A DNA stretch of 64,000 bases from Strongyloides papillosus (lineage: Eukaryota > Nematoda > Chromadorea > Rhabditida > Strongyloididae), in the NCBI GenBank assembly GCA_005656395.1, contig SRSI01000079.1, positions 2,046,001-2,110,000 of the forward strand, read 5' to 3'. The notes below the pieces were generated by a model that was not told the origin of the DNA, made no database searches, and was given only the letters and a program-made list of their open reading frames with translations. This document shows positions 11,141-21,185 of the stretch, piece after piece. Position 1 is the first letter of the stretch; each line of letters opens with the position of its first letter. A program made the position numbers and the translations under genes.

Positions 11141-11504
11141 GTATTTTTTAAACTATTGTTTAAATGTTAAATAAATTAAGTTTAAGTAAATTAGATAATA
11201 ATAACTTTTACTAAGTAAAAGCAAATTAAAAACTACAATAACCAGTGCTATTTAGTGAAATGTTATTTTTATAGTACCTTGAAGATTTAATTGTTGAACA
11301 TTTTTTCAAAAAACAACTTTGAATAATAAAAAGGACAAATTTTGGCAAATGTTGATAAAATGTAATAAAATCATCCACCTATTAAAAAATTAACTGCTAT
11401 TCAGATTTTTAAAATATCAAGCTACAACAAAAATATTGTAAACGACACAAAATATTAGGTTACCGTATAAATTTTGCCGTCTCTTTTACAAAAACTTATC
11501 TATA
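11141..11504. other. Non-coding AT-rich gap
   Basis: No gene, hairpin or terminal repeat is evident between the tandem units and the second dispersed-repeat copy. Confidence 0.35.
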
Positions 11505-12540
11505 CGACATTTTGAAGTAATGTAACTTTTATTTAGTCTTGATATTTCTTATTGTATTATGTTCACTTTAGAATCTAACTTGTTTTTTATAGTATATTAT
11601 GAAATATGTTAGTAGAAGTCAATTTTATGTAAAGTTGTGAACATGGGAAGCTGTGTCGGATGAAATGTATGTACATTCATATCAATAAGAACACGCCCAT
11701 TCCCTCAAGGACTATATAAGGAACGGATGAAGACTATTTTACATCATAGTTAAATAATACCTTTTTCATAATATATATATTCACTTTATTGTTATATTCT
11801 AATTCCCCCTTTGCTTGAATAAACTCTTAAACAAAGTCTCGTGTTATATTGTAAAAACCCGGGAGCCTCTACGGCTCCCGAAGAATCCACCAGGATTACA
11901 AAGTTGTAAGGGTTTTAACAAATATCATTTTTTTAAACAATCTAATAACAAGATTAAGTTTAGAAATTCAAAAATTTCATAATAATAATAACGAAAAGCA
12001 ATAATTATTTAACCACACGAAGTATTAATAATTAAAAATATTATTTTAGTATTTCTCCTTTTTTAATTTAAATATTTTAAAGTTATATTTTACTATGAAC
12101 AAAAATGCATTATGTTTTATAATTTTTCATAAGTTTAATTTTTAAAATAATCCTTAAAAACGATATAAAAAATTTAGATTTTCAGTGGAGTTTAATTTTA
12201 TAAAAATTTTAATTTATAGTAATTCAAAGTATTTAAATATGTTTATTAATTTACTTAAAACTAATTTTTAATCTTGTATTTTGAAATGTGTTGCGAAAAA
12301 CAACTTATGTTTTAAGATAAAAAATCACCATTGGAAGGTAACAACTTATTTTAATACTTTTTTAATAATTACTTTAATTTTTACGTGCAAACTAACTGTA
12401 AAACAACTAGGACCAGTCAAAAAGATTTTAATTTTAATAGCTGAGACAAACTTACTACATTTTGCACAGATCTATGTCCCATTCTTTTGTTTGTAGAACA
12501 CTTTGGTAAGTTTCATAACTACGAATTTAGTTCTATTTAA
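11505..12540 (+). repeat. Dispersed direct repeat, copy 2, interrupted by a solo LTR
   Basis: Second copy of the 8681-9480 sequence. Continuity with copy 1 is broken only at 11636-11904, where a solo LTR plus target duplication is inserted. Removing that block restores the order seen in copy 1 (GTAAAGT followed by T-A-rich sequence and TTTTAAC). A 71-codon frame at 12281-12496 lies within the repeat and has no support as a gene. Confidence 0.6.
11636..11900 (+). mobile_element. Solo LTR, 265 bp
   Basis: The block starts TGTGAACATGGG and ends GGATTACA (TGT..ACA). It is flanked by AAGT on both sides (11632-11635 and 11901-11904), a likely 4-bp target duplication; a 5-bp reading AAAGT is also possible. 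It has a TATA box (TATATAAG, about 11713), a polyadenylation signal AATAAA (11818-11823) and a GC-rich hairpin (CGGGAGCC, 5-nt loop, GGCTCCCG) near 11860-11880. The related repeat at 8681-9480 gives the empty site. No internal retroelement sequence adjoins, so it is probably what remains after LTR-LTR recombination. It is unrelated to the 127-bp LTRs at 13967 and 18309. Confidence 0.75.
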
Positions 12541-13961
12541 TTATTTTTAAATATAAATGTAGCATATTGAGATTTTTATGATTTAATTAACTTTAAAATA
12601 CGGTTTTACCAATAGTATTAATTGTTAAAATATTATATTTAATTAAATTTTCTAGATATTATATATTTTTACCATGCTGTTTAATGCAATTGTAGATTTA
12701 TCGCTTCATACCAATACATGCTAATCTTTCATTTTTTTAAAATACCATAATTACTTTTTTAGTTATATGGGATTCCCGGAATTTAATACAACAAAACTTA
12801 CTAAAATTGTTCATAATAATAAAGTTACTGATCGCTTGCTCATGATACAATCAATTATCAAAAATGATTTTTTGAATAATTATTGAAGATCATTGGTGAT
12901 AAACTTGATTAAAATAAATCCTCTAAAAGTAATAAATTTTCTAGGCAAATACTCAAAGAATTTGTGACATTTTATAACGCTCAAATCTAATAATGTATTA
13001 AATTTGTATCAAAACATTTGTATTGTTGGAAAGAGTTTAATTTTTGAAAGCCAAAAATAACAGAACAAAATTTGTTTTGTATTGTAAAATGTACTTTAAT
13101 CTATTAAGCTGTAAAATTTCATTAGAAGTAGGAAAAATTTCTCTTGATATATTTCTAATTGATTTTTTTTCTAATTGAAAAGAGAGGAGAGTATTGTAAT
13201 AAATTTTCTACATAACGCTTTCAAAAGTCCTTTTATATTCTCATAGTTTGATTTCTTGTTCGACTGAAGGTTTAGTTGGAATACCGAAAATTTATGGATC
13301 ATCAATTCTTGTTTGACTTGATTATACATTATCATCTATTTACTTTTTAGAAAAACATAGGAAAGATTGTAATGCACTAGGTATTTTTATTGAAGAGGAT
13401 TATATTAGCAAATTACTAAAATTTTATGGGGGTGTCATAAATAAATTTTTCACACTTATTGAATTTTATATCACAAAAATGCATAAAATATTGAGAAACT
13501 ATGCTCAACATTTATGTTCAAAAATTAGAATTTTTGGCGTTATCATAAAAGAATGTTAAAGTCATTTGATGAAAATATTTCAAATGATAATGTATGTGAT
13601 TTTAAATTTCAAATATCTTCATGATTTTTTTGAAGATATACAAATTCGCTCATTAGAGTTATTCAAACATGAGTATAAAAATAATTTTATTTCTAATTGA
13701 CACTTTGAAAAATGTATGATAAAAAGTTTTGATGAACTTGTTGAACTACAAATTGAAATTTTAAAAGTTTTAAAATTTATACTAGTTTAATAAATGATTA
13801 TTTAATGCTTAGGAATAGTTATTCTTTGAAAAAATAAAATTGATTAATGTGTATGAAAAATTATAATTGGGGCAATAATGAATATTAATAACTTTACTTG
13901 ACATGGTATTCACAAAATTAGTATAAGGAACACTAATAAGATGAAAAATTAAAAAATTTTT
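12541..13961. other. No intact gene; possibly decayed coding sequence
   Basis: No long frame on either strand. Short protein-like patches occur on the plus strand (for example around 12890-13090 and 13270-13520) but every one is broken by stops. This could be a very old pseudogene or transposon; no family is recognisable. Confidence 0.3.
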
Positions 13962-13966
13962 ATAAC
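13962..13966. repeat. Target-site duplication (left) of LTR retrotransposon
   Basis: The sequence ATAAC abuts the left LTR and is repeated at 18436-18440 next to the right LTR. This 5-bp duplication marks one insertion event. Confidence 0.85.
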
Positions 13967-14093
13967 TGATAAATATGAATTAATAGTTAGTAATTATAAG
14001 AGAGTTTATTTAAAATAATAAAAACTAAACTAACAATATAAAGTTGACTATTTATATACTATTAATGTCATCAAAACATTGTCATCCATATCA
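13967..14093 (-). repeat. 3' LTR (127 bp)
   Basis: Identical to 18309-18435. It abuts the polypurine tract at 14094-14105. Because transcription is minus-strand, this is the downstream LTR; its AATAAA (plus complement 14005-14010) would serve for polyadenylation. Confidence 0.9.
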
Positions 14094-14103
14094 TTCCCTC
14101 CTT

Positions 14104-17100
14104 CTAGGTTCTCCAAGGCTTAGAGTACGTTCTTGAAGACATTGATAAAGGGTTAGCTTGTTTTTGATTTCTTAAAGACATATTTAACATAGTCGATGGA
14201 AGTTTTGGATTTTTGTATTTGATTCTCGACATCTTATCATTATTCTCCTTAGCTTCTATTTCTCTAAGTTGGTTCTCTATTTGTTTATCTAGTTGATCAA
14301 TCTCACTAACATTTTCCAGATTTTCATTTCTATTTTCATGCCTATTCTCCTCTCTCTCTTCAGATAACAGATCCCACATGAAATTGTCTTTATCCTTATT
14401 TTTAACTTGTCGATTATCTTTCCTAATAGAATCATTATGGATAATGTACTCTCTATTGTTTGATATTCTTTTAACTTTGCATATTTGTGATCCTATATTT
14501 TCTATTACAATACCTTTTTCAAAACATTCCATTCTAGACAATTTAAACAATATCTTTTCACCAACAATATATTTTGATGGTTTTTCAGTCGTCACAATTT
14601 GTAGTAAAATTCTATCTTTGTTAACATTTTCTTGAAAAATCATTTCATTTGGCGATTTTACATTCTCACCACATGGAACTTTATTGATATCTTCAACTAT
14701 TTTACTTAAAATTTTCATTTGATTATGCTTAATCGCTGATGAAAAATCCATTTTTCTAGCTCTTTTCTTAATTTCTCTAACAATACCTTCAGCTAGTCCA
14801 TTACTTTTGTGAACTTCTGTTCCAACTACTAAGAACTGTTTGTTTGCAAACTTCTTTTTTACTTCAGTTGATACCATACTCCTCTGTTGATCAGTTACAA
14901 TACTTGTTATGTTACCCATGTATTTCTCTATCTCTTCAATAAAATTTATAAATTCTTCCGGTCTCTCATTCTGCACAATTTTTGCTTGAACATATCCCGT
15001 ATATGAATCCCTCATTACCAGGAAATTACATCTTGTGTTCCAAAATTGTCCTTGATCTACATGAACTCTCTGAAGAAAATAACTTGCTTTTTCCCACTCT
15101 TTTTCTTTCTTATTTGGTGCCCTCATATATTTGATGCATTCTTCACACTTTTCACACGTTTCGTGAATGTCCTTACTCATCTGTGGCCACCAGAATTCTT
15201 TATCCAGTCTATATTTTAGACCTTTTTTTCCCATATGGCTTTCATGAGCTATTTTCAACACTTCTTTTTGCAAATCAAACGGCAGTACCGTTTTATATCC
15301 AATTTTTATAACATTTCCTTCTACGTGAACATCTTCCTGCTTCTTAAAACATTCAGGAACTTTTCCATTTTTGATACTGTTGAGCCACTCTTGGTATTCC
15401 ACGTCTTCTTTACCTAAGTCTCTCACTTCTTTTAATGTAAAAGTTCTGTTTTCCAAAAAATTTATATGGTTTGCTGCAATTGTTTCATCCTCTTCGTCTC
15501 CTAAAAATTGAGCATCTGTGAGTCTGGATAAACAATCTGCAAAAGCAACAGATTTTTGTCCTTTATATGATATTTCTAACGTGCCCACACTTAGCAAACT
15601 TTGTGCCCATCTCCAAATTCTTGCACTATAAGTCTTATTTGCTAAACCATTAGGTCCAGGAGAAAAAACTTTTGTTAAACTTTCATGATCTGTCAATAAT
15701 GTTGTTTTTACTCCTATTATTCGTCCAAACCATCTTTTTACCGCATCATACAAACCATATGCTTCTTTATGTTGTATTGGCCATTTCTTCTGGCTTCCTT
15801 GGAAACATTTACTATGACATTCCAGTGGTAACCATTTCATTCCCTCTTTAGTTCTTATTTTCCCTTCTAACATTGATCCAATTGCTTCTGCTGAAGCATC
15901 TGATTGAATTCTGTATTCAATTATTTCTTTTACATCTACCAAACAATTTTCTATCATCTGGTTAGCTATCACATTTTTTAGTTGATTAAACATTTCAATT
16001 TCTTTTTCATTAAATTTCTCAAATTTGTATGCCTCCTTCTTTGTTCTTATACCATTTAACTTTACTTCTAAAGTTCTCTTATATTTCGCCAAGTTCTTAA
16101 CATGTTTTATCATTGTATTACAAAGGCCCAAAAATGACTTTAGTTGAGATGCATTTTCTGGTACTTTCATAGCTAATAGTTTTTCTACTCTTCCAGCTCC
16201 AACTGAATATCCAGTTTGAGATAATGTTACTCCACAAAAATCCACCGATTTTTTTCCAAGTTTCAATTTATCTATATTAATTCTTACATTAAGTTTTTCT
16301 AGTAGCTCACCTAGTAGATCAACCATACCTTCATTCACCTCTGGATCTCTTGAAACAATCATCAAGTCATCCATTATGTTTAGTATTTGCACTTTCTTTT
16401 TCCATTGTCTATTTTTTATTTCCTTTTCTAGTACTGACACTATTTTTGACTCCATAAACATTGAATACAAAGCTGGTGCTGAAGCAAGCCCCTGACTAAG
16501 TCTTTTAACTAACATTAACCCTTTTGGAGTACTTAATATTGTTTTAGTTCCTGGTTCCATTTCCAATGATGTATATCCATCACTTAGATCGAAAACTGAG
16601 TATATTAAATCTTCTTTTCCTTCAATTAAATTAATTTTCTCCAATTCTCCATTTACCGTTCGTATACATACAGACGGAATAACCAAACCTTTGTTATATA
16701 AACTAAAGTCTCCTGTAATACGAATATTATCAATCGTTAATTCTGATTGATTTTTAATCTTACTCAAACCTTTCAGAACTGGAACAATCGGGTAAGCTTC
16801 ATCACTATACATAATTGGTTCATAAATTCCTTGTTCGATATAGTAGTCAATTTTCTTATCCACTAATTCCTTTAATACACTACTTTTATACTCTCTAGGT
16901 TTACAGAAGTATTTTTTTCTGTCTCTATGATATTTCAATTTTACCAACACACCTTTTACTTTACCTGGAGTTTTAGAAGTTAATATCGGAAATTTTCTTT
17001 TAAAATTTTCTATATTTTTATCCACTTTTCCATTATTTTGAGTGACTACTTTTACTGCCATTGATTGAAGATCATCAATTAGTCCAAATTTGTGTAAATC

Positions 17101-18309
17101 TTCACGCCCTAGCAACGCATCTTGGAGATCTCTAATTACCATTATCTCGGTGTCTATCATTTTACTCTCTTTATTTTGTTTATTCTTTATCACCATCTTT
17201 ATTTTTAAATTTCCTACTACATCTTTTTTTCCACCTCCAACACCTTTAATGAATTTGAATTGTCCTTTCTTAATTCCTTGGAGCTGTGTATCTGAAAACC
17301 ATTTTTCTGGTACTACAGTGATTCTACATCCTGTATCAGCCTCCATTTCTTTTTCAAGAAACCAATTCTCACCACTCATTATTGTCTTCATCATAATCTT
17401 TTTCTCACCTTCTATGGCAGCTAACATCATTATATTTTTGCATTCCTCATCTTCATCAGTTTCATCGTAGTCATTTTCTAGAGTTTCTACTTTCTTTGTT
17501 CTATGATTCACTTTACTTTTGAAATCAACATTTCTCTTTCTTGCCTTATTCCTTAATTCTGGATTCTTTAACCAACATTCTTTCATTATATGTCCCATTT
17601 TCTGGCAATGGTGACATTTAATGTTTTTCTTTGTTGAAAACACTTTATTCACTTCAATGTTAGACTTCTTTTCTACGTTCATTGAAAGTTCATCGAAAAA
17701 TTTGAAAGTTTCTCTCAATTCTCTAATATCTGGAAATTTTCTTCCCTCTATTTCACATTTTACTTTCTCTACTTGTAAAACTTGCTCTTTATACTTAACT
17801 TCCCATTTACCTATCATCTCATGATCACTTTTCTTATTTTCCTTTGATATATCATGTAATTTTTTTCTCAAGCAAAGATCATATTTTCTGTTACATAGTA
17901 TTGCATATAGCATACCTGCTACTTCTTCTTTCAACAAAAAATTCCTCTTCACCACATCTACAACTGAATTTATTCTTTTTACTATTTCATTATTGTCATC
18001 ATTTTCTTTTCTCAACATCTCTCTTAATTTTACCACTGACAAGAACTTATTCTCTTCAGCTAATTTCCCATATGCGCTCACGTACGCCTTTTCTATCTGA
18101 TCAGCATTGCTCTCCTTCAATGATAATCCTGCTAGCTGAAGCTCCAACCTAACCTTTTCAAATTCTTCTATAGACAAGAAGGTCATCATTTTGTTGATGT
18201 CATCGTTTACAACAAATCTGATATATTCCATATTCCTCTCTGCCTGTTCTAGATTCTCAGGAGGTTTCAATTTCTGCCGCAAATCTATCAAATCGTGCTG
18301 TTGCGCCAT
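14104..18309 (-). CDS. Gag-Pol polyprotein of LTR retrotransposon
   Basis: One frame of 1401 codons encodes a capsid-like region; a CCHC zinc knuckle (CHHCQKMGHIMKEC, residues 232-245); an aspartic protease with the active-site triad DTG (325-327, within EADTGCRI); a reverse transcriptase (FDLSDGY near 573-579, and IMDD at 645-648 where the family normally has Y-x-D-D); RNase H (SDAS start, TDHES, FADCLSRL); and an integrase with an H-H-C-C finger (AHESH ... CEKCEEC) and D, D, E residues in VHVDQG, IVTDQQ and HKSNGLAEG. The domain order PR-RT-RH-IN is that of Ty3/gypsy elements. The start ATG uses the last base of the 5' LTR as its A, and the stop overlaps the polypurine tract. Gag and Pol share one frame with no frameshift. 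The Ile in place of Tyr in the catalytic loop is unusual. Confidence 0.92.
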   Translation of the reverse strand: MAQQHDLIDLRQKLKPPENLEQAERNMEYIRFVVNDDINKMMTFLSIEEFEKVRLELQLAGLSLKESNADQIEKAYVSAYGKLAEENKFLSVVKLREMLRKENDDNNEIVKRINSVVDVVKRNFLLKEEVAGMLYAILCNRKYDLCLRKKLHDISKENKKSDHEMIGKWEVKYKEQVLQVEKVKCEIEGRKFPDIRELRETFKFFDELSMNVEKKSNIEVNKVFSTKKNIKCHHCQKMGHIMKECWLKNPELRNKARKRNVDFKSKVNHRTKKVETLENDYDETDEDEECKNIMMLAAIEGEKKIMMKTIMSGENWFLEKEMEADTGCRITVVPEKWFSDTQLQGIKKGQFKFIKGVGGGKKDVVGNLKIKMVIKNKQNKESKMIDTEIMVIRDLQDALLGREDLHKFGLIDDLQSMAVKVVTQNNGKVDKNIENFKRKFPILTSKTPGKVKGVLVKLKYHRDRKKYFCKPREYKSSVLKELVDKKIDYYIEQGIYEPIMYSDEAYPIVPVLKGLSKIKNQSELTIDNIRITGDFSLYNKGLVIPSVCIRTVNGELEKINLIEGKEDLIYSVFDLSDGYTSLEMEPGTKTILSTPKGLMLVKRLSQGLASAPALYSMFMESKIVSVLEKEIKNRQWKKKVQILNIMDDLMIVSRDPEVNEGMVDLLGELLEKLNVRINIDKLKLGKKSVDFCGVTLSQTGYSVGAGRVEKLLAMKVPENASQLKSFLGLCNTMIKHVKNLAKYKRTLEVKLNGIRTKKEAYKFEKFNEKEIEMFNQLKNVIANQMIENCLVDVKEIIEYRIQSDASAEAIGSMLEGKIRTKEGMKWLPLECHSKCFQGSQKKWPIQHKEAYGLYDAVKRWFGRIIGVKTTLLTDHESLTKVFSPGPNGLANKTYSARIWRWAQSLLSVGTLEISYKGQKSVAFADCLSRLTDAQFLGDEEDETIAANHINFLENRTFTLKEVRDLGKEDVEYQEWLNSIKNGKVPECFKKQEDVHVEGNVIKIGYKTVLPFDLQKEVLKIAHESHMGKKGLKYRLDKEFWWPQMSKDIHETCEKCEECIKYMRAPNKKEKEWEKASYFLQRVHVDQGQFWNTRCNFLVMRDSYTGYVQAKIVQNERPEEFINFIEEIEKYMGNITSIVTDQQRSMVSTEVKKKFANKQFLVVGTEVHKSNGLAEGIVREIKKRARKMDFSSAIKHNQMKILSKIVEDINKVPCGENVKSPNEMIFQENVNKDRILLQIVTTEKPSKYIVGEKILFKLSRMECFEKGIVIENIGSQICKVKRISNNREYIIHNDSIRKDNRQVKNKDKDNFMWDLLSEEREENRHENRNENLENVSEIDQLDKQIENQLREIEAKENNDKMSRIKYKNPKLPSTMLNMSLRNQKQANPLSMSSRTYSKPWRT

Positions 18310-18435
18310 GATAAATATGAATTAATAGTTAGTAATTATAAGAGAGTTTATTTAAAATAATAAAAACTAAACTAACAATATAAAGTTGACTATTTATATA
18401 CTATTAATGTCATCAAAACATTGTCATCCATATCA
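18309..18435 (-). repeat. 5' LTR (127 bp)
   Basis: Identical to 13967-14093. On the minus strand it ends ..TTATCA, and its final A is the first base of the polyprotein ATG. The candidate promoter TATATAAATA lies in its centre. The target duplication ATAAC follows at 18436-18440. Confidence 0.9.
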
Positions 18436-18440
18436 ATAAC

Positions 18441-20985
18441 CTATTACTATTATGAAGGTTTCACCTATAATTTTTCTAAATAGAATGTTTTGCTCTTAAT
18501 TTTATAGATTAGATGGCTAATTAATTATTTTATTGTCTTTTATTAATTCATTTATTTATTTATAATTATTGGTTAGTCTGGATATACTAAAAACAGATGA
18601 AATCGTTCATCTTAAACACGAATATATTGAAAATACTTCCAAAGTGTTTGACATTAACAAAATTTTATTAATAGTTGCACACAAATTTTCTAGTAAAACT
18701 TTTGCGAACAATCGATAAAAATTTGTTTAAAATTGTTATTTTTATTTTCAATATTTTAATAAAAATTCGATTACCTAGAAAATAATATTCTTAGCACAAA
18801 AATAAATTTAAACAGATGATTTTCGTTGCTTATTTCGACGCTTCCTTAAGGCACTTTTGTATAATTAATTTAAAAAATAAAATGCCTCACATCAATTCAT
18901 TCTGTTCTAGTTTCTATCATTAATTATTATTTATATTGCGATAGTGTATTTTTTTCTATATTTGATATACCAAAATTTACTTGTAATATCATAATAATTG
19001 TGTTTATATCAAACGACATTAAAGAAAATTTTTTTGCGATAACTAAACGTTTTGATAATTATAACATAAATAAGTCAACTTATTGATTCTACACTGTATA
19101 TTTCATCAAATAACTCTTTGTTTTAAAATTTTTTAAAAGTATATTAGAATGCATTTATTTAAAATTAAGTTGAACAATTCTAAAAAATATTTTTGTAAAG
19201 TGATTAGATATTAGATTTATTAAAATTATTTTATTATTTGAGTGAGTCTTGGTAAGGTATGTAGAAAGTTGTTTTTTCAATAAGTGAAAAGGTGATAATT
19301 TTTTTAGTTTCTAAAGTTATCGCATTATAATTTTTATATGTTCTTAATTTACATTATTTGTAAAAGATTATAAACGTTGATTTCTCAAAAAACAAAAAGC
19401 TGCATAATGTAACAATTTAATAAATTTGTTTTTGTATGGGTACCCCCAAAAGTTAATACTTGTCAAATTAAAAATATTCTATACTTCTCAATTTTTAGTG
19501 ATAAAAAATCAATTGCACAATTATCTATTAATACAAATTTAATGTTGTATTTTTTTGTATTAGTGGAAATTAATAGAACAATAAATATTGATTTACTTTT
19601 ATTTAAAACAAATTTATTAAAGCTAAAGAATCGGGAAGAAAAGTCTTATTTTTTTTACATAAAAAAGTAACATATTTAGTTCAATTGTTATGTTACAAAT
19701 GTTATTGTTGAAAACACATTTGAAACAAGTTTGAATATTTCAATAGCTTAATGAACTGTGTTATCTATATTAACAATAATTAAAATATTTCTCAATATTT
19801 AAGTAAAATCTTGTATTTTCAAAAATATACTTACAATCAGAAAAAAATTTTACTTATAGAAAATAAAGTGCTAATTTCGAATCACGATAAAAATCATAAA
19901 AATAACTCTTATTTACTACAGTTCTAATATATCGTTATCTAAATTTTTGAATATATTGTAAATAATATAAAAATAATATTTGTTTTGTTATTTATGTTTG
20001 CTTTTCATTAACTTGCTGGAAGAAATATATGTTCACATGCATCATAAATTACTGTCTATTTGCATGGTCGCTTTAAAATACAAAAAAAACAATTTCATGC
20101 TTAAATTTAAGTCAAAAAAATAACAATCCAATCGTTCTAGTGGAAGGATAAATCAAGATATTTTGTACTTATTCTATGGTGAGCTTTATCTTGTCGTCAT
20201 TTTTAATTGCATAAATATATTGGTTGTTATGAAATAAAAATTCCCATCTTTAACTATGTGTAAAGTTATTAACCGTTTAATCAAGATATTTAATGATATT
20301 CAGTATTACTTCTCTTAAGAACAACTGTCAATAATTCATTTTTAATAAATTTATATTGTTATTCAAAAACGTTTTTCATGATTGTTAAGATGTCAGGTAG
20401 AAGTTAAACTAAAAGGAGAGCTTATCAGTTAGATTTTGGCAGAAGACTAAATTCCCTTTTATAAAACAACTGTTTGTTATAAAACAATAGGGCACTTTCT
20501 TTGGCTCTCATTCCCTAATATTTGAATACTGCTTTGTTAAACCTTAACGGGTATCAAAACGGTTTTTGAGTAAATAGAGAATGTCAAAAAAGTTACATAA
20601 TACGTTTAAATAAAAGTGGCTTTCTTCAATATAATTGAAAGTTTTTTTTTATATTATACTCATTTGCAAGCTTGACTTTTAACCTAAAAAATGTTTCAAG
20701 GAGAATGTAAAAATGTAAGTTTAAAATGTGGTTATGATCATTTATTTGAGTTCCTTTTTTTCATAACTTATATGTCTTTTTAATTTTTCAAAATGATGCA
20801 ACTTTTCCCCCTTCTCGATATTTATTTATATGATTTTCTATTGGAAAATTTTTATACAACGTATTATTTAATATTCTAAAGAAATTCAAAATATTTCTCT
20901 GAGGATCGTATAAGAATAAGTAGTTATAAAAATTTAAAAGGAATATTTTTGAATTTTATTACAAGAAATTGTTATGAAAAAACAA
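18441..20985. other. 2.5-kb AT-rich stretch without a gene
   Basis: No frame long enough to support, no terminal repeats, and no hairpins beyond the AT-rich background. A short patch at 20690-20770 (MFQGECKNVSLKCGYD) is protein-like but isolated. Confidence 0.4.
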
Positions 20986-20989
20986 AAGA

Positions 20990-21185
20990 AATGTTAATAA
21001 TAGAGTAATCCAAGCTGAATGCATTTAAAAGTTAAGCAAAGCAAAGGTATGGCCTTTTGCTGGTTTAATAAAGTATTAAAAAATGAACAGATAATTTAAA
21101 TATTACATTAAAATAGTAAAATATTCGAAAATTAAGAAATGTAATATAAAATTCATTTTTGAAAAGGACATTTAATATTTTTGGA
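20990..21185 (+). promoter_or_regulatory. Promoter-proximal segment, duplicated at 24510-24677
   Basis: The block from about 20990 (GAATGCATTTAAAAG ... GGTTTAATAAAG ... GATAATTTAAATATTACATTAAAATAGTAAAATATT) up to the ATG at 21186 recurs at about 24510-24677 upstream of the broken second protease gene. Retention together with the gene shows that the duplication unit included the 5' flank. The point ATA|TTTTTGGAATG (about 21174-21188) is the empty counterpart of the Helitron-like insertion at 24678. Confidence 0.6.

Larger units (their letters stand above)
13967..18435 (-). mobile_element. Intact compact LTR retrotransposon (Ty3/gypsy-like)
   Basis: The 127-bp LTRs at 13967-14093 and 18309-18435 are identical by eye, begin TG, end CA and are flanked by the 5-bp duplication ATAAC. 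Transcription is minus-strand. The 5' LTR (right) has the candidate TATA box TATATAAATA and an AATAAA signal. Directly after the 5' LTR is TGGCGCAACAG, a plausible tRNA primer-binding site. Directly before the 3' LTR is the polypurine tract AGAAGGAGGGAA (plus 14094-14105). The internal region is 4215 bp, of which 4206 bp are one open frame. Identical LTRs and an unbroken frame argue for a recent insertion. No envelope gene is present. Confidence 0.92.

Noticed and set aside
12281..12496. 71-codon plus-strand frame
   Set aside because: Lies in a dispersed repeat and is not preserved as a frame in the other copy.
17090..17470. Plus-strand frames inside the retrotransposon (14378-14635, 15235-15417, 17090-17470, 17621-17824, 17844-18152)
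   Set aside because: They are antisense shadows of the intact minus-strand polyprotein; translations are Ser/Phe/Leu-rich as expected from complementing Lys/Glu-rich coding sequence.
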